Below, piece after piece: positions 35,882 to 44,640 of a stretch of 46,126 nucleotides of DNA (positions are counted from its first letter, which is position 1; every line of letters begins with the position of its first letter). Under the pieces are notes generated by a model. The model searched no databases and was not told the origin of the DNA. It was given only the letters and a program-made list of their open reading frames with translations. The stretch covers positions 1 through 46,126 of the forward strand of contig DQVI01000026.1 of NCBI GenBank assembly GCA_015661825.1, given 5' to 3'. Source of the stretch: Novosphingobium capsulatum (GTDB taxonomy: Bacteria; Pseudomonadota; Alphaproteobacteria; Sphingomonadales; Sphingomonadaceae). A program made the position numbers and the translations under genes.

Positions 35882-35918
35882 GGCGATCATCGTTGCGCAA
35901 TCCGCAACGATGATCGCC
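35882..35918. promoter_or_regulatory. 16-bp perfect inverted repeat containing a second LysR-type site
   Basis: Arms 35882-35897 and 35903-35918 (GGCGATCATCGTTGCG and its complement) pair perfectly around CAATC. The inner 17 bases (35892-35908) are GTTGC-gcaatcc-GCAAC, the same arms and spacing as the site at 34887. No T-run follows, which argues against an intrinsic terminator. It lies 88 bases before the old-yellow-enzyme start and 28 bases after the LysR stop. It could be operator, terminator or both. Confidence 0.6.
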
Positions 35919-36006
35919 GACATCAAGGGATTATCGAGATCCGTCGACCCGCCCATATCGCGTTCCACTGAAAGGGCGCCCATTCGCGCCCAGGTGGAGA
36001 AGTGTG

Positions 36007-37134
36007 ATGAAACCCGACCTGTTCACTCCGCTTGCCCTGGGCGAGCTTCAAATTCCCAACCGTATCGTGATGGCGCCGCTGACCCGTTCGCGTGCGGGCG
36101 AAGGCAATGTCCCGACCGCGATGAACGTCGACTATTATCGCCAGCGCGCGACTGCCGGCCTCATCATCACCGAGGCGACCCAGATTTCGCAGCAGGGCCA
36201 AGGCTATGCCTGGACGCCGGGCATCCACACCTCTGCGCAGATCGCCGGGTGGTCGAAGGTCGCGCAAGCGGTCCATGGCGCAGGCGGTCGCATCTTCATG
36301 CAGCTCTGGCATGTGGGGCGGGTCTCACATCCCAGCTTCCAACCCGGTGGTGCTCTGCCGGTCGCTCCCACCGCGATGGCCGTGCCTGGCAAGACCTTCA
36401 TCGTTGCCGGGGACGGCAGTGGCACCTGGGCGGACGTCCCGGTCCCCCGGGAACTCGATGTCGCGGGTATCAAGGCGATTGTTGCCGACTATGCGCAGGC
36501 CGCGCGTAACGCGATCCTTGCCGGAATGGACGGCGTCGAGATCCATGCCGCGAACGGTTATCTGATCGACCAGTTCATCAACAGCGCGAGCAACCTGCGG
36601 ACAGACGACTATGGCGGCAGCATCGAGAACCGTGTGCGGCTTCTCCTGGAGGTCGTGGATGCCGTGGTCGCCGCCGTCGGCGCCAGCCGCGTCGCGGTGC
36701 GACTGACCCCCATGGGGCGGTTCATGGGCATGGGGGACGACACGCCCGAGGAAACATTCGGCTATATCGCCGCCGCGCTCGATCGTGTCGGGCTTGCCTA
36801 TCTTCACATCGTTGAGCCATCGACGCTCGGGATTGAGACTGACAGTGACTATGATCCGCGCTGGGACGCGATCGTGCATCTCATCCGGGGCCAGTTTCAC
36901 GGCACGATGATGCTCGCCGGCGGCTATGACCAGGCGAAGGCGGAAAAGGCTCTGGCCGACGGCCGCGGCGACGTCATCGCCTTCGGCAAGCTCTTCATTG
37001 CGAATCCCGATTTGCCGAAGCGTTTCAGGCGGGCAGCCACGCTGAACGAGCCCGATCGTGCCAGTTTCTTCGGCGGGAGCGCGCAGGGCTATGTGGACTA
37101 CCCCGCACTCGACGCGGAAGGAGCCGGAGCCTGA
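36007..37134 (+). CDS. Old-yellow-enzyme alkene reductase (NemA-like)
   Basis: The 375-residue protein is a full-length FMN-binding ene-reductase. MAPLTRSRA at about 22-30 is a flavin-binding strand. Active-site HAANGYLIDQF gives His180 and Asn183 for substrate-anion binding and Tyr185 as proton donor. LRTDDYGGSIENR is the conserved segment near 198-209. Such enzymes use NADPH to reduce activated C=C bonds, nitroesters, nitroaromatics or N-ethylmaleimide. The ATG at 36007 has GGAG at a good distance; a GTG one codon upstream is possible. A LysR-type palindrome lies in the promoter region. The downstream hydrolase and FAH genes are probably part of the same response. Confidence 0.93.
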   Translation: MKPDLFTPLALGELQIPNRIVMAPLTRSRAGEGNVPTAMNVDYYRQRATAGLIITEATQISQQGQGYAWTPGIHTSAQIAGWSKVAQAVHGAGGRIFMQLWHVGRVSHPSFQPGGALPVAPTAMAVPGKTFIVAGDGSGTWADVPVPRELDVAGIKAIVADYAQAARNAILAGMDGVEIHAANGYLIDQFINSASNLRTDDYGGSIENRVRLLLEVVDAVVAAVGASRVAVRLTPMGRFMGMGDDTPEETFGYIAAALDRVGLAYLHIVEPSTLGIETDSDYDPRWDAIVHLIRGQFHGTMMLAGGYDQAKAEKALADGRGDVIAFGKLFIANPDLPKRFRRAATLNEPDRASFFGGSAQGYVDYPALDAEGAGA

Positions 37135-37143
37135 ATGGAGTGC

Positions 37144-37173
37144 CCCCACCCGGATCGCCCATTCAGGGTGGGG
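37144..37173 (+). terminator. Short GC stem-loop after the OYE gene
   Basis: CCCCACCC and GGGTGGGG form an 8-base perfect stem with a 14-base loop just past the OYE stop. It could partly separate the reductase from the hydrolase gene 128 bases downstream. Confidence 0.4.
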
Positions 37174-37301
37174 CTGCTTCACCTTTCGTCACAATCCACC
37201 AAAAAGCCGCAGCCCCGGCCAAGCAGCGGATGTGCCGATCAGGCAGTCTCGGCCCGCATTCTGGCCATAGTGGCAACCCCTTGTTGGAATCGGATCGCGC
37301 C

Positions 37302-38165
37302 ATGATCTCACTTGTGAATCACACCCTGAAGGCCAATGGTATCAGGCAGAACTTCATTGATGCGGGCAAGGGCGCGCCGGTCGTGCTGCTGCACGGCTTC
37401 CCGGAAACCAATTTCGCATGGCGGCACCAGATTCCGGTTCTCGGCGAACTCTATCGGATCATCGCACCCGATCTTCGCGGCTATGGCGAGACCGAAAAGC
37501 CGGCATCGGGCTATGACAAGCGTACCATGGCGAAGGATCTCGCCGAACTGCTCGATGCCTTGGGCATCGGGCGGATCGCTCTTGTCGGGCATGATCGCGG
37601 CGCGCGCGTCGCGACGCGTTTTGCCAAGGACTATCCTGATCGCGTCGACCGTCTCGTCGTGATGGATAATGTGCCCACGCGCATTGTCGCACGGGAGATC
37701 AATGCGGAAATCGCCAAGGCCTACTGGTTCTTCCTGTTCCATCTCGTTCCAGACCTGCCCGAGGCGCTGATCTCGGGCAAGGAGGAGCAATGGCTGCGCT
37801 GGTTCTTCTCCGACTGGGCCTATGACCCTTCCGCTATCTCGGGCGACGCATTCGACACTTATGTACGGGCTTATCGGGCCCCCGGTGCGGTGCGCGGCGC
37901 AATGGTAGACTATCGCGCCAATGCCGAAGATGTGGCACAGGACAAGGCCGACGCCGACGTCAAGATCGCCTGTCCGACCCTGGCGCTGTGGGGTGCGGAT
38001 TTCGGTGCGGTTGGCAAGATGTTCGACATGCCCAGGGTCTGGGCGGAGATGGCGGACAATTTGCGCGCGGTCCCGATCGAGCGGTGCGGTCATCTCCCGC
38101 ACGAGGAGCGCCCCGAAGCAGTCAATGCCCTGCTTCTCGAATTTCTTCAGGGCTGGCAGGGGTAA
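37302..38165 (+). CDS. Alpha/beta hydrolase related to fluoroacetate dehalogenase
   Basis: The 287-residue hydrolase has the Asp-nucleophile motif GHDRGAR (Asp98) with Arg99 and Arg102, matching the carboxylate-binding pair of fluoroacetate dehalogenases. It has the oxyanion loop HGFPET (31-36), DLRGYGETEKP and the catalytic-His region CGHLPHEERPE (His264). The region that in fluoroacetate dehalogenase holds the fluoride-binding His-Trp reads AYWFFLF here, so these two residues appear to be Phe. It may be an epoxide hydrolase, haloalkanoate dehalogenase or esterase relative with altered halide handling. The start at 37302 is preferred; upstream sequence in frame has no family match. It follows the ene-reductase and precedes an FAH-family gene. 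Confidence 0.85.
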   Translation: MISLVNHTLKANGIRQNFIDAGKGAPVVLLHGFPETNFAWRHQIPVLGELYRIIAPDLRGYGETEKPASGYDKRTMAKDLAELLDALGIGRIALVGHDRGARVATRFAKDYPDRVDRLVVMDNVPTRIVAREINAEIAKAYWFFLFHLVPDLPEALISGKEEQWLRWFFSDWAYDPSAISGDAFDTYVRAYRAPGAVRGAMVDYRANAEDVAQDKADADVKIACPTLALWGADFGAVGKMFDMPRVWAEMADNLRAVPIERCGHLPHEERPEAVNALLLEFLQGWQG

Positions 38166-38224
38166 GCGGGGTATCGCTTCACGATCCGGCTGCATCCATG
38201 GCTGGCATCGGGAGAGGAAATCCC

Positions 38225-38521
38225 ATGAAAATCCTCTCCGACCGGCTCGATATCGCCCATTGGCTTTTCACTCTTCCCGAGGCCGGGTATCAGCCCTGCT
38301 GCGTCCCTGATCTTAACTGCGGCGAGCCACCGTCCTTTGTTCAAGGCATCGCACGGCGTGCCCGAGTGCGGCCAGAGGGCGAAACCTCAAGGCAGTGCGC
38401 CGGGCACAGACATCCCTCGATGTGCCTGCGCACCCGCGACAGTCCATGGAAAGGAAGTACAGATGAAGCTTGCCCGGGTGGGCGCCGCTGGCGCCGAACG
38501 TCCCGCGATCGTCGGTCTTGA
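38225..38521 (+). CDS. Possible short ORF or gene remnant with a strong ribosome site
   Basis: An AGAGGAAA ribosome site lies 6 bases before ATG 38225. The first 40 codons (MKILSDRLDIAHWLFTLPEA...) look protein-like. The remaining codons are Arg/Cys/Pro-rich and run into the FAH gene in another frame. It could be the intact start of a gene truncated by deletion or a chance frame. I do not recognise its family. Confidence 0.3.
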   Translation: MKILSDRLDIAHWLFTLPEAGYQPCCVPDLNCGEPPSFVQGIARRARVRPEGETSRQCAGHRHPSMCLRTRDSPWKGSTDEACPGGRRWRRTSRDRRS

Positions 38522-39308
38522 TGGCCGGGTGCGCGACCTTTCGGCGCATGTGGCCGAGATCGATGGACGGCTTCTTTCAGCCGAGCGTCTCGCCCGGATC
38601 TCTGCGATCGATCCCGCGACGCTGCCGGTCGTTGAAGGTCCGGTCCGCTTCGGGCCACCGATTGCGCGGCCCGGCAAGATTATTTGCATTGGCCTCAACT
38701 ATACCGATCATGCCGCGGAAGTCGGTCTCGATGTTCCCACCGAGCCGACGATCTTCATGAAGGGGTGCGTTCCCACCGGCGCCAATGATCCGGTTCGTCT
38801 TCCACGCGATGCGGAGAAAGGGGACTGGGAAGTCGAGCTCGGCATCATCATCGGGCGCGATGGCCTCTATATCGACGAGGACGATGCTCTCGCCCATGTC
38901 GGCGGCTACTGCGTGGTCAATGACGTGTCCGAGCGGTCCTACCAGATGGAGCATGGCGGCCAGTGGACCAAGGGCAAGAGCTTTCCGGGCTTTGCCCCCA
39001 TCGGCCCCTGGCTGGTGACGCCCGACGAGATTACCGATCCGGGCAATCTGTCGATATGGCTCGAGGTGAACGGCCACCGCTATCAGAACGGCACGACCCG
39101 CAACCTGGTGTTCAGCGTCGCGCAGATGGTGAGCTATGTCTCGCGCTTCTATGCGCTCGAGGCGGGCGATCTCATCGCCACCGGGACACCGGCAGGCGTG
39201 GGGCTCGGCCAGAAGCCGCCCGTTTTCCTGAAGGCTGGCGACGTGATGAAGCTCGGTATCGATGGTCTGGGTGTGCAGGAACAGAAGGTTGTCGCCTGGG
39301 GCGACTGA
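38463..39308 (+). CDS. Fumarylacetoacetate-hydrolase-family protein
   Basis: The 281-residue protein has the FAH fold typical of the C-terminal catalytic domain. It shows GKIICIGLNYTDHAAE, a metal-binding glutamate pair in WEVELGIIIGR, the aspartate in GGYCVVNDVSERSY, the lysine/phenylalanine segment KSFPGFAPIGPWLV, and the C-terminal GTPAGVG loop. Family reactions are hydrolysis or decarboxylation/isomerisation of beta-diketo acids in aromatic-compound breakdown. The start at 38463 follows GGAAGTACAG. It ends the plus-strand OYE, hydrolase, FAH row, and the next gene is convergent. The exact substrate is unknown. Confidence 0.9.
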   Translation: MKLARVGAAGAERPAIVGLDGRVRDLSAHVAEIDGRLLSAERLARISAIDPATLPVVEGPVRFGPPIARPGKIICIGLNYTDHAAEVGLDVPTEPTIFMKGCVPTGANDPVRLPRDAEKGDWEVELGIIIGRDGLYIDEDDALAHVGGYCVVNDVSERSYQMEHGGQWTKGKSFPGFAPIGPWLVTPDEITDPGNLSIWLEVNGHRYQNGTTRNLVFSVAQMVSYVSRFYALEAGDLIATGTPAGVGLGQKPPVFLKAGDVMKLGIDGLGVQEQKVVAWGD

Positions 39309-39371
39309 CCGGCTGCCCGTGGTGTGATGGCTTCATCGGCACGGCGGGCCATTCCCTCTCATCCTTGCGCG

Positions 39372-42335
39372 TCAACGATAGGCCACCCGTGCCGGAACGA
39401 CGATGCGAACCTCGGTCCCGCTGGGGGCGCCATCCCTGATGTCGAGCGATGCGCCCAGCCTCTGCCCACGTTCCTTCATCCCGATGAGCCCATAGTGGCC
39501 GTCCTTTCCGCCTGCGGCGCGCACCGCCGGATCGATCCCGATACCGTCGTCCGCGATTGTCACGGTGACATTGTCGCGGCCGTGATCGAGCTCGATGGTG
39601 ACTTTGCTCGCCTGTGCATGGCGCAGCGCGTTGGAGAGGGCCTCGCCGGCAATGCGCGCGATATCGTCCGCGACAGGCGCACAGACCGGTCGGGGAACAC
39701 CGCTCTGTTTGAGCGACCACCGAAGCTGGCCATCGAGCGTCGCCCGCGCGATGTTCGAGAGAAGCGATGCCAGTTCGACCGGCTCGATTGCCTGGCGCAG
39801 CCAGCGGACGCGATCACGTCCTTCTTGCAGAACGTCGTCCGTGCGGTCGAGCGTCGCCTCGAAATCGGGACGTATCGGATGTTCGGGGGGAAGGCGGTGG
39901 AGAAGCGACTGGAAACGCAGGACGAGGCCCTGAAAGCCCTGTAGCAGCGTATCGTGCAACTCCTGGGCGATATGTTCGCGAACGACGAGGCGGTCCTCGA
40001 TCCGCTGGCGCGTGGCCTCGGTGGCGACGCGCATGCGCCACTGGACGAGTGCCCAGAGGGTGACGGCGACGATGAGCCCGACCGCTCCCTCGAACCACCA
40101 TGTCTGCCAGAAATAGGGTTCGATCGTTACGCTCATGCTCGCCCCCGTGGTGTTCCACACGCCGTCCGGATTGGCGGCGATGACGCGGAACCGGAAGGTG
40201 CCGGGACCAAGCGCGGTGTAGGAGGCCTGTCGCTTGTTGCCGGCATCGACCCAGTCTCCGTCTACACCGTCCAGCCTGTAGCGATAACGGTTGGCAGCAG
40301 GGCTGGTCAGGCTGAGGGCCACATAGTCGAACTGCACGCGCGAGGTGCCGGCCGGTAGCGTCACGGCCCCTTGCAGATAGGTGGTCCCATTGGCTTCCAT
40401 GCCGCGAATGACGACAGGCGGCGCGACGGGATTGCGGACGATGCGGGCGGGATCGACGCGCACGATCCCGCGGTTCGTCACGAACATCGGGTTGCCATCC
40501 GCGCCCGTCGCCGCGTCGTTGGAGACATAGGAGAAGCTGCGGCTGTTGAGCCCCAGTCGCGCGCCGATCACTTGATGCGGGATGGGTAGCGTCGGATTGG
40601 CAAGCGCCTTCTCGAAGTCGGTCCGCGTGATGCGGAAGATCCCTTCGTTGCCGATCAGCCACACATCGGCCCGGCCAATCGCAATGCCGCTGATCCCGCT
40701 CAGCCAGGGATTATAGCGCGCCTCGAGCGCAACGAACCGTTTGCCGTCATAGCGGGCAAGCCCCTTTTCGCCGCCCAGATACAGAAATCCACCGATCGGC
40801 CTCAGCAGCCGGACAAAGCCGATCGCGATCTGGTCGCCTTCCCACAAGGTCCGGACCGAGCCCGGCCGCGCATGTTCCACCGCGCGCATCGGCTGGTTGA
40901 GATAGAAGCCGTCCCGGCCATCGCTCACCATGATCTGGCCGTCCGGCCAGCCGGGCTGCAATGCCCATTTGCCATGATCGAGCGCGAACACGCCGCCGCC
41001 GGGCACCGAAATCAGGGCGCGCCCCGTCCGGTCGATGGCGCAATCGGTTGCCGAATTGACGCCGGGAGGACCGGCATAGCGCGTCCAGACGCCACCCTTG
41101 CGCAAAAGGGGCTTGTGCAGGCCGATGGCGAGCAGGAGATCGGGCGGCCCCGCGCACAAGGCGCTGACATAGAGTTCCTTGAGGATCATCTCGGGAGGGC
41201 GCCGGGAAAGCCGGTAGACGCCAGCATCGGTCGCCACGAAAACCGGGGCGCCGGGCCCGTTTCCGGGCATGAAGCCGGTCGTGGGGGCTCCCTTGAGCCC
41301 GAGCGGGAATATCGGCGAACGGATATAGCTGACGAGCCCGTCGGTGCCGCCGCCCCAGATCGTGCCTTCGCGGTCGCGATACAGGACGCGCGAGCGAACG
41401 GGGATGACATCGCGGCCACCGGGCATCGATTTGAGGTTGGGCAGGCGGATGATGCCTTCCTGATGCCCCGCCATCCAGGCAAGGCCGTCCTCGAACAACA
41501 GCGAGCGGCGTCCCGCGCCGCCTGCGCTCGGCCCGTTCGATGAAAAGGGGTGCAAGGTTCTGGGCGGGGTCAGGCGCTGCAACCCCCTGGCGCTGACGAG
41601 CCAGAGGATGCCCTGCTCGTCCTCGGCGAAAGCCGTCGCGAACCCCACCTGTTCAGGGATCTTCTCCGGGCGGGGGGCACCGGGGGCGAGCCGCAATATG
41701 CTTTTGAACTGGGCGATCCACAACGTGCCGTCGCGCGCTTCATAGAGGCTCTGGACAGGCTCCGGCTCAAGCCAGTCCTTCGCGCTGTGGCTGGTCCAGC
41801 GCCCTTTATGCCAGTGGCGCAGTTCGCTGCCGTCGCTGCCGTTGACGCTCACCCAGACGTCGCCGGCACGTGAAACGATCACGTCCCAAACCGAGCCGCG
41901 TGGCCGGGCCTGGGCATTGGCGTCCTCAAGGCGCCCATCGCGATAGACACCCACCCCGCCAAAGTCATAGCCGACCCACAAGGCCCCGTCGGGCGCTGCC
42001 GCGAGCGCGGTGATCTGGTTCGATCGCCAGCGATTATAGGTTGCGGGTTCTATCTTCTCGAAAGTGAGGCCGTCGAACCGGTAGAGCCCGTTGGACGTGC
42101 CGAGCCACAGGAAACCGTCGCGGGTTTGTGCGATGGCGCGAATATCGGGTGGCGCACCTTCCTCGATGTCCCAGTGCTGATGGCTATATCCCTTGATCTG
42201 TTGTGATTGTGCCCGGGGCGGACAGACAAGCACCAGAAAAAGCGCACAGAGGAGCACAAGAGATTGCAGTCCGCGAGGCAATCGATTGCGGTGGAACGCT
42301 CCGGTCGTTCCGGTCCAGGCCGTTTTCAGATGCAT
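39372..42335 (-). CDS. Beta-propeller (Reg_prop/Y_Y_Y) sensor histidine kinase, orphan
   Basis: The 987-residue protein has a signal/anchor at 23-45 and many two-component beta-propeller repeats (DGFLWLGTSNGLYRFDG, DGALWVGYDFGGVGVY, DGTLWIAQFK). A Y_Y_Y-like domain follows (RYRYRLDGVDGDWVDAGN...ASYTALGPGTFRFRV), then a membrane helix near 740-757. A HisKA_3 dimerisation domain carries His794 in AQELHDTLLQGFQGL, and the ATPase domain has N902 in EALSNALRHA, IADDGIGID and GHYGLIGMKERG. The periplasmic part should sense a saccharide-like or other extracellular ligand. This kinase type pairs with LuxR/NarL-type regulators, yet none lies beside it. The gene is convergent with the FAH gene and follows the DUF1275 operon. 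Confidence 0.92.
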   Translation of the reverse strand: MHLKTAWTGTTGAFHRNRLPRGLQSLVLLCALFLVLVCPPRAQSQQIKGYSHQHWDIEEGAPPDIRAIAQTRDGFLWLGTSNGLYRFDGLTFEKIEPATYNRWRSNQITALAAAPDGALWVGYDFGGVGVYRDGRLEDANAQARPRGSVWDVIVSRAGDVWVSVNGSDGSELRHWHKGRWTSHSAKDWLEPEPVQSLYEARDGTLWIAQFKSILRLAPGAPRPEKIPEQVGFATAFAEDEQGILWLVSARGLQRLTPPRTLHPFSSNGPSAGGAGRRSLLFEDGLAWMAGHQEGIIRLPNLKSMPGGRDVIPVRSRVLYRDREGTIWGGGTDGLVSYIRSPIFPLGLKGAPTTGFMPGNGPGAPVFVATDAGVYRLSRRPPEMILKELYVSALCAGPPDLLLAIGLHKPLLRKGGVWTRYAGPPGVNSATDCAIDRTGRALISVPGGGVFALDHGKWALQPGWPDGQIMVSDGRDGFYLNQPMRAVEHARPGSVRTLWEGDQIAIGFVRLLRPIGGFLYLGGEKGLARYDGKRFVALEARYNPWLSGISGIAIGRADVWLIGNEGIFRITRTDFEKALANPTLPIPHQVIGARLGLNSRSFSYVSNDAATGADGNPMFVTNRGIVRVDPARIVRNPVAPPVVIRGMEANGTTYLQGAVTLPAGTSRVQFDYVALSLTSPAANRYRYRLDGVDGDWVDAGNKRQASYTALGPGTFRFRVIAANPDGVWNTTGASMSVTIEPYFWQTWWFEGAVGLIVAVTLWALVQWRMRVATEATRQRIEDRLVVREHIAQELHDTLLQGFQGLVLRFQSLLHRLPPEHPIRPDFEATLDRTDDVLQEGRDRVRWLRQAIEPVELASLLSNIARATLDGQLRWSLKQSGVPRPVCAPVADDIARIAGEALSNALRHAQASKVTIELDHGRDNVTVTIADDGIGIDPAVRAAGGKDGHYGLIGMKERGQRLGASLDIRDGAPSGTEVRIVVPARVAYR

Positions 42336-42392
42336 TGAGAATGCCCAAGTCTGGCTGGCACCGTTCCCCCCCCTGTCTTCGTCTCACCTTGA

Positions 42393-42425
42393 GAGCCCGG
42401 CCCAAAAGTCCTGCGGGTCGGGCTC
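42393..42425. repeat. Palindromic repeat copy 1 (GAGCCCGGCCC stem)
   Basis: An 11-base stem GAGCCCGGCCC / GGGTCGGGCTC (one wobble) encloses AAAAGTCCTGC. A second copy lies at 45993-46020, same orientation. The copies are 3.6 kb apart and bracket the four-gene VOC-DoxX-porin-DUF1275 unit. On the minus strand each copy reads DPxDFWxGL in one frame, which reflects their identity rather than necessarily a protein. Confidence 0.6.
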
Positions 42426-42548
42426 TGGGATGTGGATGCGCGGACATGGCGCCACGCTCCGTTCGACCTTATAGGTACCGGCCCATCGTGAACCACAATT
42501 TTCAGTGCGCGACGACACTGCGGAATTCGGGGGGCGGGCGCGACACGT

Positions 42549-43262
42549 TCAGGCCTGCCTTGGCAAGGCGGCTGCGGGATGACGAACGCAGGCGGTCGTG
42601 CCCAGCAGGACCACCAGCCCGGAGACGAAGAGGGGCAGGGCGAGGCCACAGGCTACCACCATCCATGCCCCCAGTGCGGCGCCCAGCAGGATCGCCACCA
42701 CCGCCGCGATACGACGCGCAAGGTTCGGGTTCGACCCGCCGGCCAGGCTGGAATCGGCGGCAATGCCGGTGATCGTCAGGGTCAGCACGGTGGTGGTGAG
42801 GTCGGGAACCTTGAGCTGGCGGATCGTCGCATTGCGGAATCCCATTGCCACCGCCGTCAGCCCGATGATCGCGAACAGCGCCCAGCGCGGCGAGGAACCG
42901 GCCGGATCATAATCGAGCGCGATCACCGCCGCCGTCCACAGGAGCACGGTCTCGACGATGGCGGCGACCATCAACCAGTGCCTGAGCGGCCTTTTGCCAT
43001 AGGCAAGGCCCGTCCGCCCGGCAATCAAAGCACCGCCAATGAAGGTTGCCAGCGCGACAAGGTTCGGCTCGACACTGAACCCCGGCGTCCTGGCAAGACC
43101 GAAACCCAGGAACACGATGTTGCCGGTCATGTTGGCCGAAAAGGTCTTGGCCAGGCCCAGCACGCTCACCGCGTCGATCAGACCGGTCGTGACCGAGAGC
43201 AGGATCAGGAGACCCGGCAGCGGCGAGCCCGTGGGCGCCTTGGTGGGGGGGGAACTTGCCAT
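42549..43262 (-). CDS. DUF1275 (YoaK-type) membrane protein
   Basis: The 237-residue protein is mostly hydrophobic, with about six transmembrane segments. It has the family's landmarks: LLSVTTGLIDAVSVLGLAKTFSANMTGNIVFLG near the N-terminus and AMGFRNATIRQLKVPDLTTTVLTLTITGIAAD in the middle. The function of DUF1275 is unknown; a transporter-like role is often guessed. AGGAGGG provides a strong ribosome site. The gene follows the porin by 19 bases and is the last gene of the operon. Confidence 0.9.
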   Translation of the reverse strand: MASSPPTKAPTGSPLPGLLILLSVTTGLIDAVSVLGLAKTFSANMTGNIVFLGFGLARTPGFSVEPNLVALATFIGGALIAGRTGLAYGKRPLRHWLMVAAIVETVLLWTAAVIALDYDPAGSSPRWALFAIIGLTAVAMGFRNATIRQLKVPDLTTTVLTLTITGIAADSSLAGGSNPNLARRIAAVVAILLGAALGAWMVVACGLALPLFVSGLVVLLGTTACVRHPAAALPRQA

Positions 43263-43281
43263 GCGCTGGCCCTCCTTTTTT

Positions 43282-44640
43282 CTAGAAACGAAAATTGGCT
43301 TCGGTGCCGATCATCCGGATCGTCTTCGCGGGGCCGGTCTCCCTGATGAATCCGCCCGGCGCGAACACCGAGAAGGATGTCGACAGTTCGAGCTCGGCAC
43401 TCGCCTGCCAGGCCAGCGTCACTTCCGCTTCCTTGCCGATGAACCGGGCCCGGCTGTCTCCGGCTGCGCGAAGCAGGTTACCCGGAATATCATAGACGCC
43501 GTCTGCGGTCGTGTAACGCCAATAGGCCATGCCCGCGAGGCTGGCGGAAACCTTTCGGCTGATGGGCGCGCTGAGACGGGGGTTGAGGCTGATGATGTTG
43601 GTCGGGCCGACCGGCGACAACTCGCCGAAATACTTGCCCTTGGGGAACATGGCGTTGAAGGTGCCGAGCGTGCCGTCGCCCTTGTGGGTATCGCCGCTCA
43701 CGATGTTGAACCGCATGGTTGCATCGGGCGACAGGGGCAGTCCCGTCAGTGTGCGGCCGACTTCGGTGCCCAGCGTCCAGGCACGGATGCGCTGTCCTGC
43801 AAAATTCCCGAACTGGGCGGCTGCCTCGACATTCCAGTGCCAGCCGCGTGATGCGCCATAATAGCGCGCGCCGATCGTGTGGCGCTCCTCACGTCCGGGT
43901 ACCCCGCCGAAATGCGCGGTGCGATTGCGAAAGCCGAGATAATAGAGGTCGAGCCGCGGAATTGAGCCATAGGCGCCCCATAGCGCCCTGGTGGACGAGG
44001 TCTTGTCGTCGAAACTGCCGGGGCCGGGCGTCACGGGTTTGACCGCGAACAGGTTGACCTTCGCCTTGCCCAGCCGCACGATGGCGCGCACGCCGTCGAA
44101 CGCCAGCGGGACATTGGGGCCATAGCGCGTGCCGACCAGACGTTCGGTGCCCAGCGAGAGCATCTGGCGGCCCGCCCGCACCGTCACCGGGCCAAGGTCT
44201 GCCTCGCCGAATGCCTGAAGCATGTCCACGCGGGTCTGGTCGATCGGGCTCGCGGACGGGGCCACGCCCACGGCATAGGCGATGATCGGCTGGGTGAAAG
44301 CGCGGAAATGGCCCACGTGCAGGTCGGCATAGGGAAGCGCGCGCAGCCACAGATAGCTGTCGTCCGGCGCATCGGCGCCACCCCAGAGATTATTCTCGTA
44401 ATTCTCGTTGCGCGCCCGCACCTCGATGCCGGTCGACAGCCAGGCATCGTCGCTGATCGGAATATATTTGAACTGTCCGGTCCAGTGGTGGGCGCGCTTG
44501 TCTTCGTCGGACAGATCGGACCAGTCTTCGTCATACCGCGTGATGCTCAGCGTGGGGGCCTGCCAGGCCTCATGCGTCTGCGCGGCGGCGGCAGTGGGCA
44601 GAAGAAGGGCGACCGGGCAAAAGGCAGCAAGCCTAGCCAC
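43282..44640 (-). CDS. Alginate-export-family outer-membrane porin
   Basis: From a GTG start at 44640 the protein is 452 residues with a signal peptide (VARLAAFCPVALLLPTAAAAQ). The body has an 18-strand-type porin pattern and the family signature TVRAGRQMLSLGTERLVGTRYGPNVPLAFDGVR. Its aromatic C-terminus is NFRF. No in-frame ATG exists; GTG overlaps the DoxX stop by 8 bases (GTGGCTAG) and TTG 44673 is a weaker option. Many members outside Pseudomonas are general porins rather than alginate exporters, and no alginate genes are here. It sits with DoxX, a VOC protein and DUF1275. Confidence 0.86.
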   Translation of the reverse strand: MARLAAFCPVALLLPTAAAAQTHEAWQAPTLSITRYDEDWSDLSDEDKRAHHWTGQFKYIPISDDAWLSTGIEVRARNENYENNLWGGADAPDDSYLWLRALPYADLHVGHFRAFTQPIIAYAVGVAPSASPIDQTRVDMLQAFGEADLGPVTVRAGRQMLSLGTERLVGTRYGPNVPLAFDGVRAIVRLGKAKVNLFAVKPVTPGPGSFDDKTSSTRALWGAYGSIPRLDLYYLGFRNRTAHFGGVPGREERHTIGARYYGASRGWHWNVEAAAQFGNFAGQRIRAWTLGTEVGRTLTGLPLSPDATMRFNIVSGDTHKGDGTLGTFNAMFPKGKYFGELSPVGPTNIISLNPRLSAPISRKVSASLAGMAYWRYTTADGVYDIPGNLLRAAGDSRARFIGKEAEVTLAWQASAELELSTSFSVFAPGGFIRETGPAKTIRMIGTEANFRF

